A stretch of 64,000 nt of DNA from Hetaerina americana (lineage: Eukaryota; Arthropoda; Insecta; Odonata; Calopterygidae): positions 1-64,000 of the forward strand of contig JAKTNV010000738.1 of the NCBI GenBank assembly GCA_022747635.1, given 5' to 3'. The translations under genes were made by a program, and so were the position numbers. The stretch's first letter is position 1, and each line of letters begins with the position of its first letter. Of this stretch, positions 25,801 to 38,648 are shown piece by piece. The notes below the pieces were generated by a model, which worked only from the letters and a program-made list of their open reading frames with translations, ran no database searches and was not told where the DNA came from.

Positions 25801-28768
25801 ACATTTTTGTTTGATTTGTGTCGAGTGAGATTTTCACCTAGAACCCAAAGGGGGGGGTATTGGCACTTTTCATGGAAAAATGTGAAAAATTAAATTTTCT
25901 AAAAATGAAATAAATGCCTTCTAAACACCTCAAACATTCACTCTTAAACAGAAGATTGTTGTTTTTCGCAATATTTTTAGAAATTTGGGCTCTTTTAGTA
26001 ACATTAACACTTTCGCTGAAGCAACTTTTATGCTCATTTCTTGTCTTTCAAGATTAATTCTGGGTTTTATTTTGTTTATTTGATGAATTTGAACAACAAT
26101 ACACACCATGGAAACATTTTTGTTTGAATTGTGTCGAGTGAGATTTTCACTTAGAACCCAAAGGGGGGGTATTGGAACTTTTCATGGAAAAATGTGAAAA
26201 ATTAAATTTTCTAAAAATGAAATAAATGCCTTCTAAACACCTCAAACATTCACTCTAAAACAGAAGATTGTTGTTTTTTGCAAAATTTTTAGAAATTTGG
26301 GCCCTTTTAGTAACATTAACAACTGGGCTGAAGCATCTTTTATGATCATTTATTGTCTTTCAGGATACATTCTGGGTTTTATTTTGTTTATTTGATGAAA
26401 ATGAACAACAATACACACCTTGGATACATTTTTGTTTGATTTGTGTCGAGTGAGATTTTCACCTAGAACCCAAAGGGGGGGGTATTGGCACTTTTCAAGG
26501 AAAAATGTGAAAAATTAAATTTTCTAAAAATGAAATAAATGCCTTCTAAACACCTCAAACATTCACTCTAAAACAGAAGATTGTTGTTTTTCGCAATATT
26601 TTTAGAAATTTGGGCTCTTTTAGTAATATTAACACTTGGGCTGAAGCATCTTATAAGATCTTTTATTTTCTTTCAGGATTCATTCTGTGTTTTATTTTGT
26701 TTATTTGATGAAAATGAACAACAATACACACCATGGAAACATTTTTGTTTGATTTGTGTCGAGTGAGATTTTCACCTAGAACCCAAAGGGGGGGTATTTG
26801 TACTTTTCATTGAAAAATTTGAAAAATTAAATTTTCTAAAAATGAAATAAATGCCTTCTAAACACCTCAAACATTCACTCTAAATCAGAAGATTGTTGTT
26901 TTTCGCAATATTTTTAGAAATTTGGGCTCTTTTAGTAACATTAACACCTGGGCTGAAGCATCTTTTATGATCTTTTGTTGTCTTTCAGGATTCATTCTGG
27001 GTTTTATTTTGTTTATTTGATGAAAATGAACAACAATACACACCTTGGAAACATTTTTGTTTGATTTGTGTCGAGTGAGATTTTCACCTAGAACCCAAAG
27101 GGGGGGGTATTGGCACTTTTCATGGAAAAATGTGAAAAATTAAATTTTCTAAAAATGAAATAAATGCCTTCTAAACACCTCAAACATTCACTCTAAAACA
27201 GAAGATTTTTGTTTTTCGCAATATTTTTAGAAATTTGGGCTCTTTTAGTAAAAATAACACTCACGCTTAAGCATCTTTTATGCTCATTTCATGTCTTTCA
27301 GGATTAATTCTGGGTTTTATTATTTTTTTTTGATGAAAATGAACAACAATACACACCATGGAAACATTTTTGTTTGATTTGTGTCAAGTGAGATTTTCAC
27401 CTAGAACCCAAAGGTGGGGGTATTGGCACTTTTCATGGAAAAATTTGAAAAATTAAATTTTCTAAAAATGAAATAAATGCCTTCTAAACACCTCAAACAT
27501 TCACTCTAAAAGAGAAGATTGTTGTTTTTCGCAATATTTTTAGAAATTTGGGCTCTTTTAGTAACATTAACACTTGGGCTGAAGCATCTTTTATGATCTT
27601 TTATTGTCTTTCAGGATTCATTCTGGATTTTATTTTGTTTATTTGATGAAAATGAACAACAATACACACCTTGGATACATTTTTGTTTGATTTGTGTCGA
27701 GTGAGATTTTCACCTAGAACCCAAAGGGGGGGGTATTGGCACTTTTCATGGAAAAATGTGAAAAATTAAATTTTCTAAAAATGAAATAAATGCCTTCTAA
27801 ACACCTCAAACATTCACTCTTAAACAGAAGATTGTTGTTTTTCGCAATATTTTTAGAAATTTGGGCTCTTTTAGTAACATTAACACTTTCGCTGAAGCAA
27901 CTTTTATGCTCATTTCTTGTCTTTCAAGATTAATTCTGGGTTTTATTTTGTTTATTTGATGAATTTGAACAACAATACACACCATGGAAACATTTTTGTT
28001 TGAATTGTGTCGAGTGAGATTTTCACTTAGAACCCAAAGGGGGGGGTATTGGAACTTTTCATGGAAAAATGTGAAAAATTAAATTTTCTAAAAATGAAAT
28101 AAATGCCTTCTAAACACCTCAAACATTCACTCTAAAACAGAAGATTGTTGTTTTTCGCAAAATTTTTAGAAATTTGGGCCTTTTTAGTAACATTAACAAC
28201 TGGGCTGAAGCATCTTTTATGATCATTTATTGTCTTTCAGGATACATTCTGGGTTTTATTTTGTTTATTTGATGAAAATGAACAACAATACACACCTTGG
28301 ATACATTTTTGTTTGATTTGTGTCGAGTGAGATTTTCACCTAGAACCCAAAGGGGGGGTTTTGGCACTTTTCAAGGAAAAATGTGAAAAATTAAATTTTC
28401 TAAAAATGAAATAAATGCCTTCTAAACACCTCAAACATTCACTCTAAAACAGAAGATTGTTGTTTTTCGCAATATTTTTAGAAATTTGGGCTCTTTTAGT
28501 AATATTAACACTTGGGCTGAAGCATCTTATAAGATCTTTTATTTTCTTTCAGGATTCATTCTGTGTTTTATTTTGTTTATTTGATGAAAATGAACAACAA
28601 TACACACCATGGAAACATTTTTGTTTGATTTGTGTCGAGTGAGATTTTCACCTAGAACCCAAAGGGGGGGTATTTGTACTTTTCATTGAAAAATTTGAAA
28701 AATTAAATTTTCTAAAAATGAAATAAATGCCTTCTAAACACCTCAAACATTCACTCTAAATCAGAAGA
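22826..28768 (+). repeat. 19-monomer HOR, copy X3 (5943 bp)
   Basis: All 19 monomers match X1 at offsets of 14070-14072 bp and X2 at 8129-8132 bp. X3-only changes include GTTTTTTGCAAAATTT near 26274-26287, where X1 and X2 have TTCGC; this is a C to T at a CpG. Its left neighbours (21263-22825) match the left neighbours of X1 (7195-8755), so the copied segment was larger than the 19-monomer unit. Confidence 0.9.
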
Positions 28769-29905
28769 TTGTTGTTTTTCGCAATATTTTTAGAAATTTG
28801 GGCTCTTTTAGTAACATTAACACCTGGGCTGAAGCATCTTTTATGATCTTTTGTTGTCTTTCAGGATTCATTCTGGGTTTTATTTTGTTTATTTGATGAA
28901 AATGAACAACAATACACACCTTGAAAACATTTTTGTTTGATTTGTGTCGAGTGAGATTTTCACCTAGAACCCAAAGGGGGGGGTATTGGCACTTTTCATG
29001 GAAAAATGTGAAAAATTAAATTTTCTAAAAATGAAATAAATGCCTTCTAAACACCTCAAACATTCACTCTAAAACAGAAGATTTTTGTTTTTCGCAATAT
29101 TTTTAGAAATTTGGGCTCTTTTAGTAAAAATAACACTTACGCTTAAGCATCTTTTATGCTCATTTCATGTCTTTCAGGATTAATTCTGGGTTTTATTTTG
29201 TTTATTTGATGAAAATGAACAACAATACGCACCATGGAAACATTTTTGTTTGATTTGTGTCAAGAGAGATTTTCACCTAGAACCCAAAGGTGGGGGTATT
29301 GGCACTTTTCATGGAAAAATTTGAAAAATTAAATTTTCTAAAAATGAAATAAATGCCTTCTAAACACCTCAAACATTCACTCTAAAACAGAAGATTGTTG
29401 TTTTTCGCAATATTTTTAGAAATTTGGGCTCTTTTAGTAACATTAACACTTGGGCTGAAGCATCTTTTATGATCTTTTATTGTCTTTCAGGATTCATTCT
29501 GGATTTTATTTTGTTTATTTGATGAAAATGAACAACAATACACACCTTGGATACATTTTTGTTTGATTTGTGTCGAGTGAGATTTTCACCTAGAACCCAA
29601 AGGGGGGGGCATTGGCACTTTTCATGGAAAAATGTGAAAAATTAAATTTTCTAAAAATGAAATAAATGCCTTCTAAACACCTCAAACATTCACTCTAAAA
29701 CAAAAGATTGTTGTTTTTCGCAATATTTTTAGAAATTTGGGCTCTTTTAGTAACATTAACACCTGGGCTGACGCATCTTTTATGATCTTTTATTGTCTTT
29801 CAGGATTCATTCTGGGTTTTATTTTGTTTATTTGATGAAAATGAACAACAATACACACCTTGGATACATTTTTGTTTGATTTGTGTCGAGTGAATTTTCA
29901 CCTAG
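28769..29905 (+). repeat. Right-hand linker of domain I
   Basis: Monomers 28769, 29082, 29395 and the 5' two thirds of 29708. The order (ACCTGGG, ACTTACGCTTAAG, ACTTGGG, GGGCTGACGC) resembles 7507-8755 and parts of 20637-22825. In the last monomer domain I markers stop between GTGAATTTTCACCTAG and the G run: AACCC replaces TACCC, and the AAATATTCACTC variant of the other GACGC monomers is lost. Confidence 0.75.
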
Positions 29906-30331
29906 AACCCAAAGGGGGGGTATTGGGACTTTTCATGGAAAAATGTGAAAAATTAAATTTTCTAAAAATGAAATAAATGCCTTCTAAACACCTCAAACAT
30001 TCACTCTAAAACAGAAGATTGTTGTTTTTCGCAATATTTTTAGAAATTTGGGCTCTTTTAGTAAAATTAACACTTGCGCTGAAGCATCTTTTATGCTCAT
30101 TTCATGTCTTTCAGGATTAGTTCTGGGTTTTATTTTGTTTATTTGATGAAAATGAACAACAATACACACCTTGGATACATTTTTGTTTGATTTGTGTCGA
30201 GTGAGATTTTCACCTAGAACCCAAAGGGGGGGGTATTGGCACTTTTCATGGAAAAATGTGAAAAATTAAATTTTTTAAAAATTAAATAAATACCTTCTTA
30301 ACACCTCAAACATTCACTCTAAAACAGAAGA

Positions 30332-32831
30332 TTGTTGTTTTTCGCAATATTTTAAGAAATTTGGGCTCTTTTAGTAACATTAACACTAGCGCTGAAGCAT
30401 CTTTTATGCTCATTTCTTGTCTTTCAGGATTAATTCTGTGTTTTATTTTGTTTATTTGATGAAAATGAACAACAATACACACCATGGAAACATTTTTGTT
30501 TGATTTGTGCAAGTTAGATTTTCACCTAGAACCCAAAGGGGGGGTATTGGCACTTTTCATATAAAAATGTGAAAAATTAAATTTTCTAAAAATGAAATAA
30601 ATGCCTTCTAAACACCTCAAACATTCACTCTAAAACAGAAGATTGTTGTTTTTCGCAATATTTTTAGAAATTTGGGCTCTTTTAGTAACATTAACACCTG
30701 GGCTGAAGCATCTTTTATGCTCATTTCATGTCTTTCAGGATTAATTCTGGGTTTTATTTTGTTTATTTGATAAAAATGAACAACAATACACACAATGGAA
30801 ACATTTTTGTTTGATTTGTGTCAATTGAGATTTTCACCTAGAACCCAAAGGGGGGGGTATTGGCACTTTTCATGGAAAAATGTGAAAAATTAAATTTTCC
30901 AAAAATGAAATAAATGCCTTCTAAACACCTCAAACATTCACTCTAAAACAGAAGATTGTTGTTTTTCGCAAAATTTTTAGAAATTTGGGCTCTTTTAGTA
31001 ACATTAACACCTGGGCTGAAGCATCTTTTACGATCATTTATTGTCTTTCAGGATACATTCTGGGTTTTATTTTGTTTATTTGATGAAAATGAACAACAAT
31101 ACACACCTTGGATACATTTTTGTTTGATTTGTGTCGAGTGAGATTTTCACCTAGAACCCAAAGGGGGGGGTATTGGCACTTTTCATGGAAAAATGTGAAA
31201 AATTAAATTTTCTAAAAATGAAATAAATGCCTTCTAAAAACCTCAAACATTCACTCTAAAACAGAAGATTGTTGTTTTTCGCAATATTTTTAGAAATTTG
31301 GGCTCTTTTAGTAACATTAACACTTGCGCTGAAGCATCTTTTAAGCTCATTTCTTGTCTTTCAGGATTCATTCTGGGTTTTATTTGTTTATTTGATGAAA
31401 ATGAACAACAATACACACCATGGAAACATTTTTGATTGATTTGTGTCGAGTGAGATTTTCACCTAGAACCCAAAGGGGGGGGTATTGGCACTTTTCATGG
31501 AAAAATGTGAAAAATTAAATTTTCTAAAAATGAAATAAATGCCTTCTAAACACCTCAAACATTCACTCTAAAACAGATGATTGTTGTTTTTCGCAATATT
31601 TTTAGAAATTTGGGCTCTTTTAGTAACATTAACACCTGGGCTGAAGCATCTTTTATGATCATTTATTGTCTTTCAGGATACATTCTGGGTTTTATTTTGT
31701 TTATTTGATGAAAATGAACAACAATACACACCTTGGATACATTTTTGTTTGATTTGTGTCGAGTGAGATTTTCACCTAGAACCCAAAGGGGGGGGTATTG
31801 GCACTTTTCATGGAAAAATGTGAAAAATTAAATTTTCTAAAAATGAAATAAATGCCTTCTAAAAACCTCAAACATTCACTCTAAAACAGAAGATTGTTGT
31901 TTTTCGCAATATTTTTAGAAATTTGGGCTCTTTTAGTAACATTAACACTTGCGCTGAAGCATCTTTTAAGCTCATTTCTTGTCTTTCAGGATTCATTCTG
32001 GGTTTTATTTGTTTATTTGATGAAAATGAACAACAATACACACCATGGAAACATTTTTGATTGATTTGTGTCGAGTGAGATTTTCACCTAGAACCCAAAG
32101 GGGGGGGTATTGGCACTTTTCATGGAAAAATGTGAAAAATTAAATTTTCTAAAAATGAAATAAATGCCTTCTAAACACCTCAAACATTCACTCTAAAACA
32201 GATGATTGTTGTTTTTCGCAATATTTTTAGAAATTTGGGCTCTTTTAGTAACATTAACACCTGGGCTGAAGCATCTTTTATGATCATTTATTGTCTTTCA
32301 GGATACATTCTGGGTTTTATTTTGTTTATTTGATGAAAATGAACAACAATACACACCTTGGATACATTTTTGTTTAATTTGTGTCGAGCGAGATTTTCAC
32401 CTAGAACCCAAAGGGGGGGGCATTGGCACTTTTCATGGAAAAATGTAAAAAATTAAATTTTCTAAAAATGAAATAAATGCCCTCTAAACACCTCAAACAT
32501 TCACTCTAAAACAGAAGATTGTTGTTTTTCGCAATATTTTTAGAAATTTGAGCTCTTTTAGTAAAATTAACACTAGCGCTGAAGCATCTTTTATGCTCAT
32601 TTCTTGTCTTTCAGGATTAATTCTGGGTTTTATTTTGTTTATTTGATGAAAATGAACAACAATACACACCATGGAAACATTTTTGATTGATTTGTTTCGA
32701 GTGAGATTTTCACCTAGAACCCAAAGGGGGGGGTATTGGCACTTTTCATGGAAAAATGTGAAAAATTAAATTTTTTAAAAATTAAATAAATACCTTCTTA
32801 ACACCTCAAACATTCACTCTAAAACAGAAGA
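30332..32831 (+). repeat. Eight-monomer HOR, copy 1 (2500 bp)
   Basis: Monomers 30332, 30643, 30956, 31269, 31581, 31894, 32206 and 32519. The first four recur at exactly +2500 bp (32832, 33143, 33456, 33769). The pair 31269/31581 is repeated at once as 31894/32206 with an offset of 625 bp, so this copy holds an internal two-monomer duplication. Confidence 0.82.
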
Positions 32832-35009
32832 TTGTTGTTTTTCGCAATATTTTAAGAAATTTGGGCTCTTTTAGTAACATTAACACTAGCGCTGAAGCAT
32901 CTTTTATGCTCATTTCTTGTCTTTCAGGATTAATTCTGTGTTTTATTTTGTTTATTTGATGAAAATGAACAACAATACACACCATGGAAACATTTTTGTT
33001 TGATTTGTGCAAGTTAGATTTTCACCTAGAACCCAAAGGGGGGGTATTGGCACTTTTCATATAAAAATGTGAAAAATTAAATTTTCTAAAAATGAAATAA
33101 ATGCCTTCTAAACACCTCAAACATTCACTCTAAAACAGAAGATTGTTGTTTTTCGCAATATTTTTAGAAATTTGGGCTCTTTTAGTAACATTAACACCTT
33201 GGCTGAAGCATCTTTTATGCTCATTTCATGTCTTTCAGGATTAATTCTGGGTTTTATTTTGTTTATTTGATAAAAATGAACAACAATACACACAATGGAA
33301 ACATTTTTGTTTGATTTGTGTCAAGTGAGATTTTCACCTAGAACCCAAAGGGGGCGGTATTGGCACTTTTCATGGAAAAAGGTGAAAAATTAAATTTTCC
33401 AAAAATGAAATAAATGCCTTCTAAACACCTCAAACATTCACTCTAAAACAGAAGATTGTTGTTTTTCGCAATATTTTTAGAAATTTGGGCTCTTTTAGTA
33501 ACATTAACACCTGGGCTGAAGCATCTTTTACGATCATTTATTGTCTTTCAGGATACATTCTGGGTTTTATTTTGTTTATTTGATGAAAATGAACAACAAT
33601 ACACACCTTGGATACATTTTTGTTTGATTTGTGTCGAGTGAGATTTTCACCTAGAACCCAAAGGGGGGGGTATTGGCACTTTTCATGGAAAAATGTGAAA
33701 AATTAAATTTTCTAAAAATGAAATAAATGCCTTCTAAAAACCTCAAACATTCACTCTAAAACAGAAGATTGTTGTTTTTCGCAATATTTTTAGAAATTTG
33801 GGCTCTTTTAGTAACATTAACACTTGCGCTGAAGCATCTTTTAAGCTCATTTCTTGTCTTTCAGGATTCATTCTGGGTTTTATTTGTTTATTTGATGAAA
33901 ATGAACAACAATACACACCATGGAAACATTTTTGATTGATTTGTGTCGAGTGAGATTTTCACCTAGAACCCAAAGGTATTGGCACTTTTCATGGAAAAAT
34001 GTGAAAAATTAAATTTTCTAAAAATGAAATAAATGCCTTCTAAACACCTCAAACATTCACTCTAAAACAGATGATTGTTGTTTTTCGCAATATTTTTAGA
34101 AATTTGGGCTCTTTTAGTAACATTAACACCTGGGCTGAAGCATCTTTTATGATCATTTATTGTCTTTCAGGATACATTCTGGGTTTTATTTTGTTTATTT
34201 GATGAAAATGAACAACAATACACACCTTGGATACATTTTTGTTTAATTTGTGTCGAGCGAGATTTTCACCTAGAACCCAAAGGGGGGGTATTGGCACTTT
34301 TCATGGAAAAATGTGAAAAATTAAATTTTCTAAAAATGAAATAAATGCCTTCTAAACACCTCAAAAATTCACTCTAAAACAGAAGATTGTTGTTTTTCGC
34401 AATATTTTTAGAAATTTGGGCACTTTTAGTAAAATTAACACTTGCGCTGAAGCATCTTTTATGCTCATTTCATGTCTTTCAGGATTAATTCTGGCTTTAA
34501 TTTTGTTTATTTGATGAAAATGAACAACAATACACACCATGGAAACATTTTTGTTTGATTTGTGTCAAGTGAGATTTTCACCTAGAACCCAAAGGGGGGT
34601 ATTGGCACTTTTCATGGAAAAATGTGAAAAATTAAATTTTCAAAAATGAAATAAATGCCTTCTAAACACCTCAAACATTCATTCTAAAACAGAAGATTGT
34701 TGTTTTTCGCAATATTTTTAGAAATTTGGGCTCTTTTAGTAACATTAACACTAGCGCTGAAGCATCTTTTATGCTCATTTCTTGTCTTTCAGGATTAATT
34801 CTGGGTTTTATTTTGTTTATTTGATGAAAATGAACAACAATACACACCATGGAAACATTTTTGATTGATTTGTTTCGAGTGAGATTTTCACCTAGAACCC
34901 AAAGGGGGGGGTATTGGCACTTTTCATGGAAAAATGTGAAAAATTAAATTTTTTAAAAATGAAATAAATACCTTCTAAACACCTCAAACATTCACTCTAA
35001 AACAGAAGA
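32832..35009 (+). repeat. Eight-monomer HOR, copy 2 (seven monomers)
   Basis: Monomers 32832, 33143, 33456, 33769, 34075, 34387 and 34697. It matches copy 1 for its first half and copy 3 for its second half (34075 and 34387 recur at 35636 and 35948, +1561 bp). The monomer at 33769 is only 306 bp because it has AACCCAAAGGTATTGG, with nearly the whole G run lost. Confidence 0.8.
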
Positions 35010-37504
35010 TTGTTGTTTTTCGCAATATTTTAAGAAATTTGGGCTCCTTTAGTAACATTAACACTAGCGCTGAAGCATCTTTTATGCTCATTTCTTGTCT
35101 TTCAGGATTAATTCTGTGTTTTATTTTGTTTATTTGATGAAAATGAACAACAATACACACAATGGAAACATTTTTGTTTGATTTGTGTCAAGTGAGATTT
35201 TCACCTAGAACCCAAAGGGGGCGGTATTGGCACTTTTCATGGAAAAAGGTGAAAAATTAAATTTTCCAAAAATGAAATAAATGCCTTCTAAACACCTCAA
35301 ACATTCACTCTAAAACAGAAGATTGTTGTTTTTCGCAAAATTTTTAGAAATTTGGGCTCTTTTAGTAACATTAACACCTGGGCTGAAGCATCTTTTACGA
35401 TCATTTATTGTCTTTCAGGATACATTCTGGGTTTTATTTTGTTTATTTGATGAAAATGAACAACAATACACACCTTGGATACATTTTTGTTTGATTTGTG
35501 TCCAGTGAGATTTTCACCTAGAACCCAAAGGGGGGTGTATTGGCACTTTTCATGGAAAAATGTGAAAAATTAAATTTTTTAAAAATTAAATAAATACCTT
35601 CTTAACACCTCAAACATTCACTCTAAAACAGATGATTGTTGTTTTTCGCAATATTTTTAGAAATTTGGGCTCTTTTAGTAACATTACCACCTGGGCTGAA
35701 GCATCTTTTATGCTCATTTCATGTCTTTCAGGATTAATTCTGGGTTTTATTTTGTTTATTTGATGAAAATGAACAACAATACACACCTTGGACACATTTT
35801 TGTTTAATTTGTGTCGAGCGAGATTTTCACCTAGAACCCAAAGGGGGGGTATTGGCACTTTTCATGGAAAAATGTGAAAAATTAAATTTTCTAAAAATGA
35901 AATAAATGCCTTCTAAACATCTCAAAAATTCACTCTAAAACAGAAGATTGTTGTTTTTCGCAATATTTTTAGAAATTTGGGCACTTTTAGTAAAATTAAC
36001 ACTTGCGCTGAAGCATCTTTTATGCTCATTTCATGTCTTTCAGGATTAATTCTGGCTTTAATTTTGTTTATTTGATGAAAATGAACAACAATACACACCA
36101 TGGAAACATTTTTGTTTGATTTGTGTCAAGTGAGATTTTCACCTAGAACCCAAAGGGGGGTATTGGCACTTTTCATGGAAAAATGTGAAAAATTAAATTT
36201 TCAAAAATGAAATAAATGCCTTCTAAACACCTCAAACATTCATTCTAAAACAGAAGATTGTTGTTTTTCGCAATATTTTTAGAAATTTGGGCTCTTTTAG
36301 TAACATTAACACCTGGGCTGAAGCATCTTTTATGATCTTTTGTTGTCTTTCAGGATTCATTCTGGGTTTTATTTTGTTTATTTGATGAAAATGAACAACA
36401 ATGCACACCTTGGATACATTTTTGTTTGATTTGTGTCAAGTGAGATTTTCACCTAGAACCCAAAGGGGGGGTATTGGCACTTTTCATGGAAAAATGTGAA
36501 AAATTAAATTTTCTAAAAATGAAATAAATGCCTTCTAAACACCTCAAAAATTCACTCTAAAACAGAAGATTGTTGTTTTTCGCAATATTTTTAGAAATTT
36601 GGGCACTTTTAGTAAAATTAACACTTGCGCTGAAGCATCTTTTATGCTCATTTCATGTCTTTCAGGATTAATTCTGGCTTTAATTTTGTTTATTTGATGA
36701 AAATGAACAACAATACACACCATGGAAACTTTTTTGTTTGATTTGTGTCAAGTGAGATTTTCACCTAGAACCCAAAGGGGGGGTATTGGCACTTTTCATG
36801 GAAAAATGTGAAAAATTAAATTTTCTAAAAATGAAATAAATGCCTTCTAAACACCTCAAAAATTCACTCTAAAACAGAAGATTGTTGTTTTTCGCAATAT
36901 TTTTAGAAATTTGGGCACTTTTAGTAAAATTAACACTTGCGCTGAAGCATCTTTAATGCTCATTTCATGTCTTTCAGGATTAATTCTGGCTTTAATTTTG
37001 TTTATTTGATGAAAATGAGCAACAATACACACCATGGAAACATTTTTGTTTGATTTGTGTCAAGTGAGATTTTCACCTAGAACCCAAAGGGGGGTATTGG
37101 CACTTTTCATGGAAAAATGTGAAAAATTAAATTTTCAAAAATGAAATAAATGCCTTCTAAACACCTCAAACATTCATTCTAAAACAGAAGATTGTTGTTT
37201 TTCGCAATATTTTTAGAAATTTGGGCTCTTTTAGTAACATTAATACTAGCGCTGAAGCATCTTTTATGCTCATTTCTTGTCTTTCAGGATTAATTCTGGG
37301 TTTTATTTTGTTTATTTGATGAAAATGAACAACAATACACACCATGGAAACATTTTTGATTGATTTGTTTCGAGTGAGATTTTCACCTAGAACCCAAAGG
37401 AGGGGGTATTGGTACTTTTCATGGAAAAATGTGAAAAATTAAATTTTTTAAAAATTAAATAAATACCTTCTAAACACCTCAAACATTCACTCTAAAACAG
37501 AAGA
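35010..37504 (+). repeat. Eight-monomer HOR, copy 3 (2495 bp)
   Basis: Monomers 35010, 35323, 35636, 35948, 36258, 36570, 36882 and 37192. The GGGCACTTTTAG type occurs three times (35948, 36570, 36882), the last two side by side, showing local expansion. The 35323 monomer has the ACGATCATTT type at its 5' side but the TTTTTTAAAAATTAAAT ending of the 30019 and 32519 types, so it is a recombinant. Confidence 0.8.
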
Positions 37505-38648
37505 TTGTTGTTTTTCGCAATATTTTAAGAAATTTGGGCTCCTTTAGTAACATTAACACTAGCGCTGAAGCATCTTTTATGCTCATTTCTTGTCTTTCAG
37601 GATTAATTCTGTGTTTTATTTTGTTTATTTGATGAAAATGAACAACAATACACACCATGGAAACATTTTTGTTTGATTTGTGTCAAGTGAGATTTTCACC
37701 TAGAACCCAAAGGGGGCGGTATTGGCACTTTTCATGGAAAAAGGTGAAAAATTAAATTTTCCAAAAATGAAATAAATGCCTTCTAAACACCTCAAACATT
37801 CACTCTAAAACAGAAGATTGTTGTTTTTCGCAAAATTTTTAGAAATTTGGGCTCTTTTAGTAACATTAACACCTGGGCTGAAGCATCTTTTACGATCATT
37901 TATTGTCTTTCAGGATACATTCTGGGTTTTATTTTGTTTATTTGATGAAAATGAACAACAATACACACCTTGGATACATTTTTGTTTGATTTGTGTCGAG
38001 TGAGATTTTCACCTAGAACCCAAAGGGGGGTATTGGCACTTTTCATGGAAAAATGTAAAAAATTAAATTTTCTAAAAGTGAAATAAATGCCTTCTAAACA
38101 CCTCAAACATTCACTCTAAAACAGAAGATTGTTGTTTTTCGCAATATTTTTAGAAATTTGGGCTCTTTTAGTAACATTAACACCTAGGCTGAAGCATCTT
38201 TTATGATCATTTATTGTCTTTCAGGATACATTCTGGGTTTTATTTTGTTTATTTGATGAAAATGAACAACAATACACACCTTGGATACATTTTTGTTTAA
38301 TTTGTGTCGAGCGAGATTTTCACCTAGAACCCAAAGGGGGGGTATTGGCACTTTTCATGGAAAAATGTGAAAAATTAAATTTTCTAAAAATGAAATAAAT
38401 GCCTTCTAAGCACCTCAAAAATTCACTCTAAAACAGAAGATTGTTGTTTTTCGCAATATTTTTAGAAATTTGGGCACTTTTAGTAAAATTAACACTTGCG
38501 CTGAAGCATCTTTTATGCTCATTTCATGTCTTTCAGGATTAATTCTGGCTTTAATTTTGTTTATTTGATGAAAATGAACAACAATACACACCATGGAAAC
38601 ATTTTTGTTTGATTTGTGTCAAGTGAGATTTTCACCTAGAACCCAAAG
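37505..38648 (+). repeat. Eight-monomer HOR, copy 4 (truncated)
   Basis: Monomers 37505, 37818, 38129 and part of 38441 match 35010, 35323, 35636 and 35948 at offsets of 2493-2495 bp. The unit is then cut off by domain III sequence inside the fourth monomer. A GGGGGCGG run and AAAAAGGTG ending in 37505 are shared with 35010 and 33143. Confidence 0.78.

Larger units (their letters stand above)
1..29905 (+). repeat. Domain I: satellite subfamily built on a six-monomer cassette
   Basis: Monomers fall into repeating types told apart by the segment before TGAAGC: ACACCTGGGC, AAAATAACACTCACGC, ACACTTGGGC, ACACTTTCGC, ACAACTGGGC, and AATATTAACACTTGG with CTTATAAGATC. These six occur in this order many times, for example 5318 (first type) and 5944-7194 (the other five), or 10947-12821. 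Around this cassette sit 12- and 19-monomer HORs. The domain ends inside the monomer starting at 29708: its 5' part has the domain I marker GGGCTGACGCATC and GTGAATTTTCACC, but from about 29906 onward it has the ordinary AACCC form and leads into domain II. Confidence 0.85.
29906..38648 (+). repeat. Domain II: eight-monomer HOR family
   Basis: Successive units begin at 30332, 32832, 35010 and 37505, each with the only monomer type that has ATATTTTAAGAAATTTG. Other types in the unit carry ACGATCATTT, CTTTTAAGCTCATTTC with TTTTATTTGTTTATTTG, CAGATGATTG, GTGTCGAGCGAG, and GGGCACTTTTAGTAAAATT with CTGGCTTTAATT. The domain ends in the monomer starting at 38441, whose 5' part is of the last type but whose sequence after the G run (TATTAACACTTTTC) is of domain III type. 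Confidence 0.82.

Noticed and set aside
36570..37191. Two adjacent GGGCACTTTTAG monomers as a perfect recent duplication
   Set aside because: They are the same type but differ at several bases (GAAACTTTTTTG against GAAACATTTTTG, CTTTTATGC against CTTTAATGC), so they are no closer than other copies of that type.
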